This document shows, one piece after another, positions 39,198-49,863 of a stretch of DNA of 62,612 bases (the stretch's first letter is position 1; every line of letters starts with the position of its first letter). A program made the translations under genes and the position numbers. The notes below the pieces were generated by a model. It was not told where the DNA came from and did not search any database. It saw nothing but the letters and a program-made list of their open reading frames with translations. Source of the stretch: Ciborinia camelliae (lineage: Eukaryota; Ascomycota; Leotiomycetes; Helotiales; Sclerotiniaceae); NCBI GenBank assembly GCA_025890175.1, contig JANPYM010000006.1, forward strand, positions 1,641,115 to 1,703,726. The letters are read 5' to 3'.

Positions 39198-39491
39198 CAG
39201 TTGCTCTCAAGAAACCAGAATCATGAAATGCAGAAGAATAATTTACGTAAACGGCCTCTGCCTTACTTGGTTGCTAATGTTATGCTTTAGATGAATACCT
39301 TACGTAATCTATGAAAGCAAGAGGTCTGGAGTTTAGATTTTGCTATATTATGTTACTATATTGCTCTCCCTGTTGATAGGAACTAGACTAGACGTGGGAG
39401 TGGTAGATACGGTAGATATTGGGGCAGGTTTGCGCTGCTGATATATCAGATAGAGCAGTCCAGTGTGTGTTGAAGAGATTTTTGGGAGGTT

Positions 39492-39524
39492 GGGGGGGGG
39501 GGGGGGGGGGGGGGNNNNNNNNNN
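39492..39524. other. Homopolymer G run followed by assembly gap
   Basis: 23 consecutive G lead directly into 10 N. The gap size is a placeholder, and the true length of the G tract is unknown. Confidence 0.95.
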
Positions 39525-39961
39525 CGAGAGAGCTAAGATGTACCTCTATAACCTGATACCCCAGATCTAGATGTCTGATGGAGTTGTTCGGGTGTTTTGG
39601 AATGATCTGGACCCGTCTGTGTTTAGTGGAAGGAAGAGAGCTGAGATCTGCATAGATGATGCATGCATGGTATTTTCGAGAGATCGAAGTTTCTTCTTCT
39701 CTCGAGCTTCCGTAGAATTGTGTCTGGCTTTGATATTGTGGAAACATGAAGCACTCATATCATATGGACTTATTGCATTAGTCAAGTAGTTTTTGTCAAG
39801 AGGCAATTAAATTTCTGCAAGAATTTCATTTAATGGTTCATTTATAGTGCAGCAACATTTCACCGGCACAAGCCATCCATTTTTTCGAAATGGCCTTGCA
39901 TGATGACCTTCATATCAATGCCCCATCGCGCAAACCCCAGCCAACCATAAAAAGAGAACAT

Positions 39962-41129
39962 CTATGCAGCAGTGATAGCTTGACGGATACGAGCACCACG
40001 TTGTCTTGAAGACAAGTGTGCGGTGTCACGTCCAGCAACGGCCTCCGACTTCTGAACAACTTCCTCTCCTTCGGTCAAGATCAATTCGATGTGGCAAGGA
40101 TTTGACATGTATGGGTTGATCTGTTGTATATTAGTATTGGTCCTATCGTAGGCTTCGAATCTAAACTTACACGACCGTGGGCACGGTAAGTTCGGCGACG
40201 TTGCTTTGGTGCTTGGTTGACTTGAATGTGCTTGACGATCAAGTTTCCGGTATCGAGACCCTTGGTATCGGCGTTTGCCTCTGCGTTCTTCAAGAGACCG
40301 AGGAGGAACTCGGCGGACTTGACTGGCCATCTAGCACGGGTAACACCGAATTGCTTTCCTATCGAGATATTTCCATCAGCCTCCTATGCTTCCCACTGTT
40401 CTAAATTCTCTCCTGATATGATTGTTCGAACATACCTTGAGCAGCACGTCCGGTTCCTCCGGCGAATCTTCTCATTGGGACAGCCTCCTTGTGTTCTTGA
40501 ACGTTCTCAAGGAACTTGACGGCGCGCTGGAGCTTCCATCCCTACGTTATATTAGTATTTTCCGGATCGTAAAGGCCTTGAAAGACTTAAATTTATAGCC
40601 TGAGCAGTCTCGCGAGTATTCTTGAAAGAAACACGGAGGTAAGAACCGCGAGATCTGGCGCTCTTGGCCGACTCTGAGATCGAAAAGTCAGTAAATGCCT
40701 ATTATGGGAAACACTTGTGAATCGTCTTCGTTTTCGTACCAATTTCAGTTGCTGCGTACCTAACCTGTAATAGATATCTTGATCAGCAAAGTCTCCAAGT
40801 AACAGTTAAACAACTAGAATCTAGTAATCGGAGCAATCCTCGACCAGAAGCGCCATCTACCAAGTCCCCAGCATCGAGGGGCCGAGTATTTGACTCGACA
40901 GCACTGGTGTATTCAAAGCAAAGTCCCTTGATTACGGGCACCATCTGCAAAAGTCTCCAGAACAGAAGAGCTAAAGATCTGGTTCAACGGCGCCAAATTT
41001 CCTTGCAGTCGGGCCCCTCCACCACCCAGGACACCAATCATCCATTTTTCAACATCAGATTGTCGCAATTGATCCCAAACAATCGTACACCCTCCAAAGT
41101 AACAATAAGAAACATATTGAACGTACCAT
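39962..41129 (-). CDS. RPL17: 60S ribosomal protein uL22 (RPL17)
   Basis: Structural protein of the large ribosomal subunit that lines the exit tunnel; 187 residues, normal for the family. There are six coding exons: 41129-41127 (only the ATG), 40764-40740, 40673-40591, 40541-40436, 40358-40171 and 40120-39962. The protein begins [19 protein letters not shown]. It contains [53 protein letters not shown] and [12 protein letters not shown], all hallmarks of eukaryotic uL22. Intron 1 is long (362 nt), as is common for ribosomal genes. Intron 3 (40590-40542) must be removed to give the family sequence, yet its donor reads TTAAGT where GTAAGT is expected; retention would bring a stop after about 49 residues. 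The gene is divergent from RPS18, whose ATG is 271 bases away. Confidence 0.95.
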
Positions 41130-41400
41130 CTTGACGTTTGGTTGCTGCGGTCGTTAGTACGGAAAATTTCGGTATGATCTTGATGCTGTAAATTTCTTGA
41201 GTTCCTTCCGTTTTGGCTCGCTTGGTAGTTGTTCTTGCCCTAACACATGACTTGACTAAGCCAAATGTGGAAAGCGCGCTAAAATCGACTTGCACTTTCC
41301 AGATGTGAAGCGAAAACATCGAAGTTTTTGATACTCTTGAAATTTCGACCTCCGAAAACCTTTACGACAACATCGACAATTACGAAACTCGTTGCCCATC
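41130..41400. promoter_or_regulatory. Shared divergent promoter of RPL17 and RPS18
   Basis: Only 271 bases separate the two start codons, so both promoters and 5' leaders lie here. GCCCTAA at 41237-41243 fits the RCCCTAA box bound by Tbf1-like factors in ribosomal gene promoters of many ascomycetes (family knowledge). No TATA box is obvious. A shared promoter would help keep 60S and 40S proteins in balance (inference). Confidence 0.7.
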
Positions 41401-42244
41401 ATGAGTTTAGTCACGTATGTATCCCATTATGAATTCCCCTTTTCAAAAATCTGAATAATGCTGTGGAGAGGAATTATTTGCGATCTTTAGTGAGGTTGCG
41501 CTCATTCCTGGGCCCTCGACCTCAAATTTATCTTGAACATCTTACTGACAATATTCGCAGCGGGGAGAAGTCCAACTTCCAGTACATTTTGCGTCTCCTT
41601 AACACTAACGGTATATAAATTTCCCCCCCGGCCTTTCGCTTTTTCGATTTTTTTGCCTCTTCGCCTTGTCGCCTTGTCGCCTTGTCGTCTTTTCGCCCGG
41701 TTTCTATGCAAAAGCTAATGATTGAACAGTTGAGGGAAAGCAAAAAGTCATGATTGCCCTTACTAAGATCAAGGCATGAAAAGCGCTCTCAAAACCGTCT
41801 CCTCTCATGCTAATCATATCCCAGGGTGTTGGACGTCGTTACTCCAACTTGGTCTGCAAGAAGGCTGATGTCGATCTCAACAAGCGGTATGGACTCAAAA
41901 TGGGCATTGGAAGAGAAGAATAAAGGACTAATCGATTATACAGCGCTGGTGAACTTACCTCTGAAGAGCTCGAGAGAATCGTCACCATCATCCAAAACCC
42001 AACCCAATACAAGATCCCATCCTGGTTCCTCAACAGACAACGCGACATCGTCGATGGCAAGGACTCCCAAATTCTCGCCAACGGAGTCGACTCCAAGCTC
42101 CGTGACGATTTGGAACGCCTAAAGAAAATCCGTGCTCATCGTGGTCTCCGTCACTACTGGGGACTCCGCGTTCGTGGACAACACTCCAAGACTACCGGTC
42201 GTAGAGGTAGAACTGTCGGTGTTTCCAAGAAGAAGGGAAATTAA
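41401..42244 (+). CDS. RPS18: 40S ribosomal protein uS13 (RPS18)
   Basis: Small-subunit head protein at the subunit bridge near the P site; 156 residues, the usual fungal length. Exons are 41401-41414, 41561-41610, 41730-41773, 41825-41886 and 41944-42244. It reads [20 protein letters not shown] at the start, then [31 protein letters not shown] and [16 protein letters not shown]. It ends in [19 protein letters not shown] and a Lys-rich tail. Intron 3 (41774-41824) is a GC-AG intron with donor AAG|GCATGA and a CTAAT branch site. Intron 2 is pyrimidine-rich, with tandem CGCCTTGT. It is divergently paired with RPL17, and Sdo1 follows on the opposite strand. Confidence 0.96.
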
Positions 42245-43062
42245 ATGTTTGCGCTCTGGGATTTACGGTTGGGTGGAGTGTGGCTTCTGCGATGGACTGG
42301 TACCTACTTTACATCTGGCTAAACAGCTTCTACAGCTGGTTGCCGTTCCTGGGCACGCCCCAAGGAAATCAGTCCATGAAAAGGATACAATAAATCATCA
42401 ATGGCTTCACTTTATTTTTTACGTGCTTTCAGAATCATGTCCTGAGATTGAATTGATGATATGATGATAAATTATGAGAGGTTTTTTTTTACAACAATTT
42501 AAGATGAAGATGGCCCAAATATTGTAAATTTATTCATTTATACTCAGCTCATTTCTCTTTAATTTCCAACATTCATTTCATTTCACTTCATTCACCCCGT
42601 TTCTATGTTTAATACATCCACAATCACTTCATTCATTCAAATTCAGACATCTGCATTTACATCCCCCCTTTACGCCCTTACCCCTTCGCCTATTATCATT
42701 ATCTTTTGTGATCAAGGGGAGGAAGGAAGGAGGCACTCTTGGCCTTGACTTCTAGAATAGGAATGAAGGAGGGAGATATGAATGTTGAAGGGGAGATGGG
42801 CATCAAAGGGGATATGATATGAACATTGAAGGATGGGGATATGAATGTTGAATGACGGATGGTATAAGTATGAGTTTAAGTTCAAGTTTAACAATATCCA
42901 TTTAATACTTTTTAATGCCTAGCTACCTATGCATGTATAGGTATGTATATATGATATGTACATACCCCTCAACGCCCGCTAAATGAGATTTAACCCCCAA
43001 CCAAGATTTTCAAGATTCCCCGGTGGTAAAAGTGAAGAATATAAAAATGCACGCCCCCAAAT
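42245..43062. other. Convergent intergenic region RPS18-SDO1
   Basis: This is the 3' flank of both genes. It contains simple CATT-type pyrimidine-rich repeats (about 42560-42660) and their purine counterparts (42715-42860). No gene is seen. Confidence 0.5.
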
Positions 43063-44025
43063 CTAATCCTCATGAGTAACAGCCATATCCAAAACCTCGA
43101 CTCTGCCCAGCCCCTTCGTCTCCGAGGCAATAAAATCGCCCAACGCCTTAAACGCACCGGGTTCCACAAACCCCAGCACCTCCCATTCCGAACCCATGAC
43201 TTCCTGATTCTCGACTTGCTCGACGTAGCTGAGGATTTTGTCTTTGATGGTTTCTTTTTCTTTCTTCTCTGACTTCTCTCCTTCCTCCGCATCCACCGGT
43301 TTCGCACCCGCAGTCTTGACAACTTGCTTTAAGATCTTCGTCGGTAAAGTGACGCGTAAACGCATGCGGGCGCGCGCGACGGGAATCGGTTGGTGTGCTA
43401 TCAGTGCTTTCATGGCTTCTAGAGCTTGACTCTTGGCGCTTTTGGTGGATACGACTCCCGTCCATGCGTATTCTCGAGAGCGCGAGATGGGTTTTGCTGA
43501 GCCTTCTTCTGCTGTTGTTGGTGGTGTTTCGCTGCCGGGGGAGTTGTTCTTCTCTTTCTCTTTCTCCTTCTCCTGCCCTTGCGCTTGCGACCCCTGCGAA
43601 CTCAGCATCTCCAAGGCCTTCTCAATCATCCCCGTCGTGTAAACCCTCTTGGTCTTCGGATCCACCAATTTCCCCGCCACGATCCCCACAACCTCATGAT
43701 GCACCCTCTCCAGCTGGGCATTCCTCTCCTTCTCGCCCACCTGCAATTCCCCCTTATTTAATATCTCGAGAATGATCTCGTGCACCGATGTTCCTTTGCC
43801 AAATGCCTTGGCTAGATCGGCCGTCGGCGCGGTCTGTCCTCGTGAGACGTTCAGGAATATGTTCGGGATTTGTAGCACGTTGTCGATGTCCTTTTCGTTG
43901 CCGGATCGCCATTCTAACACTTTGTTCTTGTAGCAGGCGATTTCGAAACGCTTTTTGGCTTTTTTGAGACGTACGAGGGATACGTTGGTTAGTTTTATTT
44001 GGTTGGAGGGTTGGTTGATGGGCAT
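43063..44025 (-). CDS. SDO1: Ribosome maturation protein SBDS/Sdo1
   Basis: Cytoplasmic 60S maturation factor. With the EFL1 GTPase it evicts eIF6/Tif6 from pre-60S particles (family knowledge). Single exon, 320 residues against about 250 in yeast and human. The N-terminal FYSH domain includes KLTNVSLVRLKKAKKRFEIA, YKNKVLEWRSG, VLQIPNIFLNVSRGQTA and KAFGKGTSVHEIILEILNKG. A helical second domain follows (VGIVAGKLVDPKT, IEKALEML), then a C-terminal domain (AIDAL-like KALIAHQPIPVARARMRLRV). The extra length is two low-complexity inserts: a Gln/Glu/Lys/Pro-rich one at about residues 145-185 and a Glu/Lys-rich one later. It sits 0.8 kb from RPS18, tail to tail. Confidence 0.95.
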   Translation of the reverse strand: MPINQPSNQIKLTNVSLVRLKKAKKRFEIACYKNKVLEWRSGNEKDIDNVLQIPNIFLNVSRGQTAPTADLAKAFGKGTSVHEIILEILNKGELQVGEKERNAQLERVHHEVVGIVAGKLVDPKTKRVYTTGMIEKALEMLSSQGSQAQGQEKEKEKEKNNSPGSETPPTTAEEGSAKPISRSREYAWTGVVSTKSAKSQALEAMKALIAHQPIPVARARMRLRVTLPTKILKQVVKTAGAKPVDAEEGEKSEKKEKETIKDKILSYVEQVENQEVMGSEWEVLGFVEPGAFKALGDFIASETKGLGRVEVLDMAVTHED

Positions 44026-44071
44026 TTTGAGGGAGGAGGGGAGGGACGGTTGGTATGGTGGGTGGTGGTTT

Positions 44072-44155
44072 GTGGAAGTTGATTTGGTATTTGATGGTTT
44101 GTAGAAGTTGATTTGGTATTTGATGGTTTGTAGAAGTTGATTGATTTGTAGTTTG
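44072..44155. repeat. 29-bp tandem repeat upstream of SDO1
   Basis: GTRGAAGTTGATTTGGTATT-type units occupy 44072-44100 and 44101-44129, with a partial third from 44130. The run lies 50-130 bases upstream of the SDO1 start, so it is within the 5' leader or core promoter. Copy-number change here could alter expression. Confidence 0.85.
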
Positions 44156-44568
44156 ACTGATTTGTGAGAGTTGATTCAATAGATATTTGATGATTTGTAG
44201 AAATTGATTGATTGATGGATTCTATAAAAGTTGAGTGATTTGTGTAAAATATGTATTATAATTTGAATGGATATTTTTTGGAGATTTTTCTTTTTGTGTG
44301 CGGGGTGGTCGGGTGGTGCTATGATCAATCGCTATCATACTTATCTGTACCTAGGTACCTTAGTGGGATAAGAGAAGGGAGGAATAAATAGGCACTGGAT
44401 ATCATTTTATTATCATCGTGAGTCGAAATAAACCATCATTGATCATTGATATATAACATACTGTACTTAATAAATCTTTAAGAATAAAATAAAAGGTATC
44501 TATTCCCACCTATCACCAACCAACAACCTCTTACATATTGCTTGATATCTAGGTACTTATTATACTAT

Positions 44569-44582
44569 GGGGGCAAGCCCCC
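44569..44582. other. Perfect G6C6 hairpin in a GC-rich fragment
   Basis: GGGGGCAAGCCCCC forms 6-bp arms around AA. The sequence after it (CCCCATAGCTCGCTGCGCTC) is GC-rich and unlike its surroundings. Possibly the edge of a repeat family; origin unknown. Confidence 0.5.
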
Positions 44583-45572
44583 AAACCCCCATAGCTCGCT
44601 GCGCTCGAAGCCTCGAACATCCATTATTGAAATGTCGTACTCCAGCTGTATTCAATTCGGGCACTGGGTATTCGGGATAACTTCGGCTGGATATATATTA
44701 GACCGTCTTCAAAGTCATGGGATTTTCAATAGAACCTACCTAGGTAGGTGATAATAAGTACGGACGACTTTAAAGCTCATTTTGACATTCTAGGGGATAC
44801 GGTACCGGTGATTCAAAAGTCTGAGACCCAAATCATGTGTTCATTCACGGGTACCTTGTTGGATTTACTATCTAGGTAGATATGCAATGGCGTAAGGGGA
44901 AGAATCGCTGGTTGACTTGTGATACGCTAGGTCTCAGTCTCCTACTCGATAACTGGAAGGATAAGCTCCGGAAAGATCAACAAACTGTTCCTAGCTAAGG
45001 TTACAGTATCTGATCGGTCATGGTAAGCACACAGCTTCAAGTTGGATCATAATAATGTAAAGAAAGCTTCTTCTACATTGATAAGTGATAATATTATAAC
45101 TTCAATATGATAACTTTGAAATGATAGAATGGATAAATTCATCAATAATATAATATACACAATTCCATGATCTTGTGATTGAGAAACATTCTTCATCAAT
45201 ATGCTGTGTTAATGATGTCTAATGTTGTGATTCCCATGGATGGATGGGATGACTGGACCGATAAGCTCCAGAGTCCAAACTTCCAGGGTCCCATGCCATC
45301 CTAGGTATTCAATAATGAAAGCAGGAGCACATCAGCCAGCAGCTTCCCAAGGAAGGTAGATAGCTCTTGGTTTTAGCCTAACAACTTGCTCATCAGTTAC
45401 CGCCTTGGAAGCAATTCATTCATCATCAAAACCCATCCTTCTTTCTTTCTTCTCTTCCATCTTCATCTTTTCTTTATCATCACATCACATCACATTCATC
45501 ACCTTTTGAATTCATTTTATCAAATAGAACTATAAAGATATTAGAACTTCTATTCTTCATTTGTTCTTCATC
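44583..45572. other. Intergenic, promoter side of carboxypeptidase Y
   Basis: No gene is seen. It includes TACCTAGGTAGGTG near 44737 and a CT/CA-rich leader (45420-45500) immediately before the carboxypeptidase start, typical of a highly expressed fungal gene. Confidence 0.45.
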
Positions 45573-47419
45573 ATGAAGTTCCTCGCATCAACCGTCCTTA
45601 TAGGCGCTGCTGCGGCATCTATTACACCTCAGCAACATGTTCTCAAGAACCCATTTCAATCAGCAGCCAAGCCAGTCTCTGATGCATGGTCTAAATCAAT
45701 GGAATCATTGGGTCATCTCACTAATTCTATGAAAGACATGACCGCAGACGCCAAAGCCATTTGGGAAGAAGTATCGATGCTTTTCCCGGAAGCGATGGAA
45801 AGAGCAACATTCTTCTCTCAACCCAAACCTCATACAAGAAAGCCTGATACTACTTGGGATTATATTGTCAAGGGCGCAGATATTCAAAGTGTTTGGGTTG
45901 AGAATGCCAAGGGAGAGAAGGAGCGTGAGATTGATGGAAAGCTGGAGCAATATAACATGAGAGCTAAGAAGGTTGATCCTACAAAGCTTGGGGTTGATAA
46001 GGTTAAGCAATACAGTGGTTATTTGGATGATGATGAGAACGATAAACATTTGTTCTATTGTGAGTATATTCATTCTTTTGATATCTAGTACATTTTCTGG
46101 TCTTGTGCCACCACTATTCTTTCCTATCTTCTGCCTTCTGCCTTCGGCGTTCTTCCTTCTCCCGTCTCCCTTCTTCATTCTCCCTTCTTCAAACACATGT
46201 GCTAATTAAATTCAGGGTTCTTTGAATCTAGAAATGATCCTAAGAATGATCCAGTCGTTCTTTGGTTGAATGGAGGACCAGGATGCTCTTCTTTAACTGG
46301 TCTATTCCTCGAACTCGGACCTGCTTCAATCGACAAGAACCTCAAATTACACAACAACCCATACTCATGGAACGCAAATGCTTCCGTTATCTTCCTTGAT
46401 CAACCAGTCAATGTTGGATACTCATACAGTGGTTCATCTGTTAGCAACACAATTGCTGCCGGCAAGGATGTGTATGCTCTTCTCACCTTGTTCTTCAAGC
46501 AATTCCCTGAATACGCAAAACAAGATTTCCACATTGCTGGTGAATCATATGCTGGTCACTACATTCCAGTTTTCACATCTGAGATTTTATCTCACAAGAA
46601 GCGTAACATTAACCTCAAGTCCGTTCTCATCGGTAACGGTTTGACTGATGAACTTACACAATACGAACATTACAGACCAATGGCTTGTGGAGAAGGTGGA
46701 TACCCAGCTGTTCTCGATTCTAGTGAATGTCAAGCTATGGATAATGCTCTTCCTCGTTGCCAAAGTTTGATTCAAAACTGCTATGATAGTCAGAGCATTT
46801 GGTCTTGTGTCCCAGCAAGCATTTACTGCAACAATGCTATGATGGGACCTTATCAAAGAAGTGGTCAGGTATGTTAACAAATAACTCTCAAGATTTCCAA
46901 TATGCTAATACCCTATAGAACGTTTATGATATCCGTGGCAAATGTGAAGACAGCAGCAACTTGTGCTACTCTGCTCTTGGCTGGATTAGCGAATTCTTAA
47001 ACAAGGCCGATGTTCAAAAGGAGCTTGGTGTTGAAGTTAGCAGTTACGACAGCTGTAACTTTGATATCAACAGAAACTTCCTTTTCCAAGGTGACTGGAT
47101 GAAACCTTTCCATCAATTGGTACCAAGCATTCTTGAGAAAATTCCAGTCTTGATCTATGCCGGTGATGCTGATTTTATCTGCAACTGGCTCGGAAACCGA
47201 GCCTGGACCGAAGCCCTTCAATGGCCTGGACAAAAGGCCTTCAATGATGCCAAGACCAAGGATCTCAAATTGGATGATGGTCACAAGACTGGTACCTTTA
47301 AGAGCAGTGGTAACTTTACCTTTGCACGTATCTTTGGTGCTGGACACATGGTTCCAATGGACCAACCTGAGGCTTCATTGAATTTCTTCAACAAATGGTT
47401 GAGTGATTATACTCTATAG
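45573..47419 (+). CDS. Vacuolar serine carboxypeptidase Y (S10 family)
   Basis: Vacuolar exopeptidase that removes C-terminal residues; 546 residues including signal and propeptide. Exons are 45573-46059, 46216-46868 and 46919-47419. The signal peptide is [17 protein letters not shown] propeptide of about 120 residues precedes the mature start near [17 protein letters not shown]. The oxyanion loop LNGGPGCSS is at about residues 180-188. The catalytic Ser is 273 in GESYAG, the Asp lies in [10 protein letters not shown] (463/465) and the catalytic His is 523 in GAGHMVP. Paired Cys in [10 protein letters not shown] and DSCNF match CPY disulfides. Intron 1 is pyrimidine-rich. The start at 45573 was preferred over the in-frame Met at 45561 because it begins a standard signal peptide. 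Another S10 gene lies beyond the AT island at 59529. Confidence 0.95.
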
Positions 47420-47939
47420 ATCTATAGATACATATATATCATGGATTATAAGATGCGTGGATGAGGAATGAATGGAAGGGATGCAAATTGTATTTATTTC
47501 GATAAGGATGGGCATGGGATGGATGGTGGATGGATGGGAGTCAGACATTTTCGATTGTATTACAGACTTGCAGTAACAGGAGTTACAGGAATAACAGGAA
47601 TAACAGGATAGATTAATCTGATATTTTTTATGAGCTTGTCTTTTTTTCTTATCCTCGGTGATTATTTGATGACTTGTAAATTGTAATTATTCCTAAACAA
47701 ACCTTAACCCTTTGGTTATCCCTTTTTTTATATAATGGACTGGGCTGATTCCTGAATGTACCTAGGTAAGGTTCCGTTATGTTTAACTTCTAAGGTGGGA
47801 TTATTTAGTCTGGTATAGCTTAGCTAGTACATAGCTGAAGTGGCCAAGAAAAGATGATTGTCTCTAGTCTCTAATCACAAGCTTTGTCTTCGGCCCCTCG
47901 GTGCCGGAAAATCAATTCGCTTTGCTATGTTTTTTGAAT
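47420..47939. other. 3' flank of carboxypeptidase Y to island border
   Basis: Normal-composition intergenic DNA with GGATGGATGG and ACAGGA(AT) short repeats, and a TACCTAGGTAAGG motif near 47759. It ends abruptly at the AT island around 47940. Confidence 0.5.
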
Positions 47940-48404
47940 TGTTTTTCTAAACAATATTTTAAGATTTATATTGCAATTTATTTGTTAAAGATTATTAAAT
48001 ATTTAATTTAATAATAATAAAGTTATATATATATAATATATATAAAATCTAAATTTTTTTAAATATATTAGTTTTATTATAAAATTTTATTTATAATAAA
48101 ATGGAATTTAATAATTTTTTTATTATTTTAGATTATAAATTTATTTAATTTATTTATAATATATTTAAATATTTATTAATTTATTTATAATATATTTAAA
48201 TATTTATTAAATTAAATAAAAATAATTTAATTAAATAAAATTGAAATTCTAATTATTTTATTTTTTTTATTAATAATAATTACTTTTTCTTTTTTTTTAA
48301 AATTTTAAATAAACAATTTAATATTAATTTTATTCTTAATTTTTTTAATATTATTATTTTTGATTAATTAAATAATATTTAAATTGTTAAGATTAATGTT
48401 ATAA

Positions 48405-48439
<35 letters not shown>

Positions 48440-48967
48440 AATAAAATTTATATTATTTTATTATTTTATTATTTTTTTTTATTTTTTTTAATTTTCAATA
48501 AATTTTTAAATATATTATTTAATTTATCGATTATTAAATATTTAGTAATATTAGAATAATTGATAATATTAAATTTTTTGTTTTTATTATTTTATAAATT
48601 GAAAATATAATTTAATTTTTAAAATAATTTTATCAAACTTTTTTAATAATTTTAATAAAAATTTTCAAATATGATAATTTGCTATTATATTAAAAGTGTA
48701 TATCAATTATTGGATTTATAAATATTATTATAGAAATTGTAATAATTATAATTTTAATTTAATTATATTTTTTTTAAATGATAATTTTAAATTTAATTAT
48801 AATATATAATTAAATATTATTAATTTGTAAAAAGTAAATAAAGAAAACAAAAATTATAATATTAATATAATTAGTTTTACAAAATCATTTTTTAATAAAA
48901 TATGTATTATAAATAATAATAATATTAAATATGTATATATTTAATTTAATATTATTTAATATTATTA

Positions 48968-49137
48968 TGTAAGGAACCAGAGCTCGATTCCACGGCACGT
49001 GATGCCAAGCATCACGTGCCTAGATCGAACCTTAAACCTTTTTAGCTATAAAGGAAAGGATTCTACGAATCCTTTCCTTTCTTCTTCATAGAATACTACT
49101 CTGATTATATGACCTTTGTTGTTTACACTCCGTGACA
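48968..49137 (+). mobile_element. 170-bp solo LTR with two perfect hairpins
   Basis: Starts TGTAAGGAACC, ends CTCCGTGACA, and is flanked by TATTA on both sides (48963-48967, 49138-49142). GC is far above the surroundings, with no sign of RIP. Two near-adjacent inverted repeats with 3-base loops occur: 12-bp arms GGCACGTGATGC at 48994-49020 and 14-bp arms AAAGGAAAGGATTC at 49050-49080. A CTATAAAG box overlaps the second and suggests plus orientation. Confidence 0.85.
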
Positions 49138-49502
49138 TATTATATATATTAATTTTTAATAAATTTTTAATTAATTCTTAAAGTTTTTATTATTAATAAA
49201 ATAATTATTTTATTAATAAATAATATAATTAAAATGGTATTATTATATTTTTGTATATATATCAATTTTAATTATTTTCGAATTTAATTCGAAAATAAAG
49301 ATTAATTTAATATATTAAATTTCATTTTCAAAAAACGAATACAATATAATATATTTAAAATTTTGTATAATATTAAAAATTATAAAAAATTTTTTAGTAT
49401 TTTTTGTAATATATATTTTGAAATTTAATGTATAACCCGAATTTAAAATTTTATTAATAATTATAATTTTAGATAAATAAAAAAGTTTATTAATATTTAA
49501 AA

Positions 49503-49863
49503 TGTTATGGATCTAAAGGTAATAAAAACAAAAGAAATATTTGGATATAGAATTCAGGCTTGAAGCTGGTGTATCGGCGATCGTTAGTGTTCAATGTCGA
49601 TCGATAGTAAATCTTTAGCGAATTTTCGATGCAGTGTTTAATTCGTAAAATATTAATATGTGTGGAATAGATTTATGTAATTAAACGAAAAAGGTTTTGA
49701 AAGTTTATAAAGCTTTATGTTAAGCAAAACATTGTTGTTTAAATGGTGATTGATAATGTATTGCCGGCTATTTAAAAAATAATAGGAATTTTATTTAGAA
49801 AGTAATAAAAAGTCTTAAAGCCATTATTAATCTAATTGATTTCTTGCATTTTCTACCTTAACA
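49503..49863. mobile_element. 361-bp candidate solo LTR
   Basis: Starts TGTTATGGATC, ends TACCTTAACA, with TAAAA duplications at 49498-49502 and 49864-49868. Moderately GC-richer than the island. The ends form the inverted TGTTA/TAACA expected of an LTR. The flanking duplication is A/T only, so chance similarity is possible, but the boundary coincides with the composition change. Confidence 0.7.

Larger units (their letters stand above)
37935..39961. other. Intergenic, with pyrimidine satellite and assembly gap
   Basis: No gene is supported. It contains a CCCTTT hexanucleotide run (about 39147-39197), a 23-base G run (39492-39514) and 10 N (39515-39524). A short open frame near 38363-38659 lacks any domain. 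Confidence 0.45.

Noticed and set aside
40765..41126. snoRNA in the long first intron of RPL17
   Set aside because: Searched by eye for a C box (RTGATGA) with matching D box; only partial matches (GGATGATTGG) without terminal stem.
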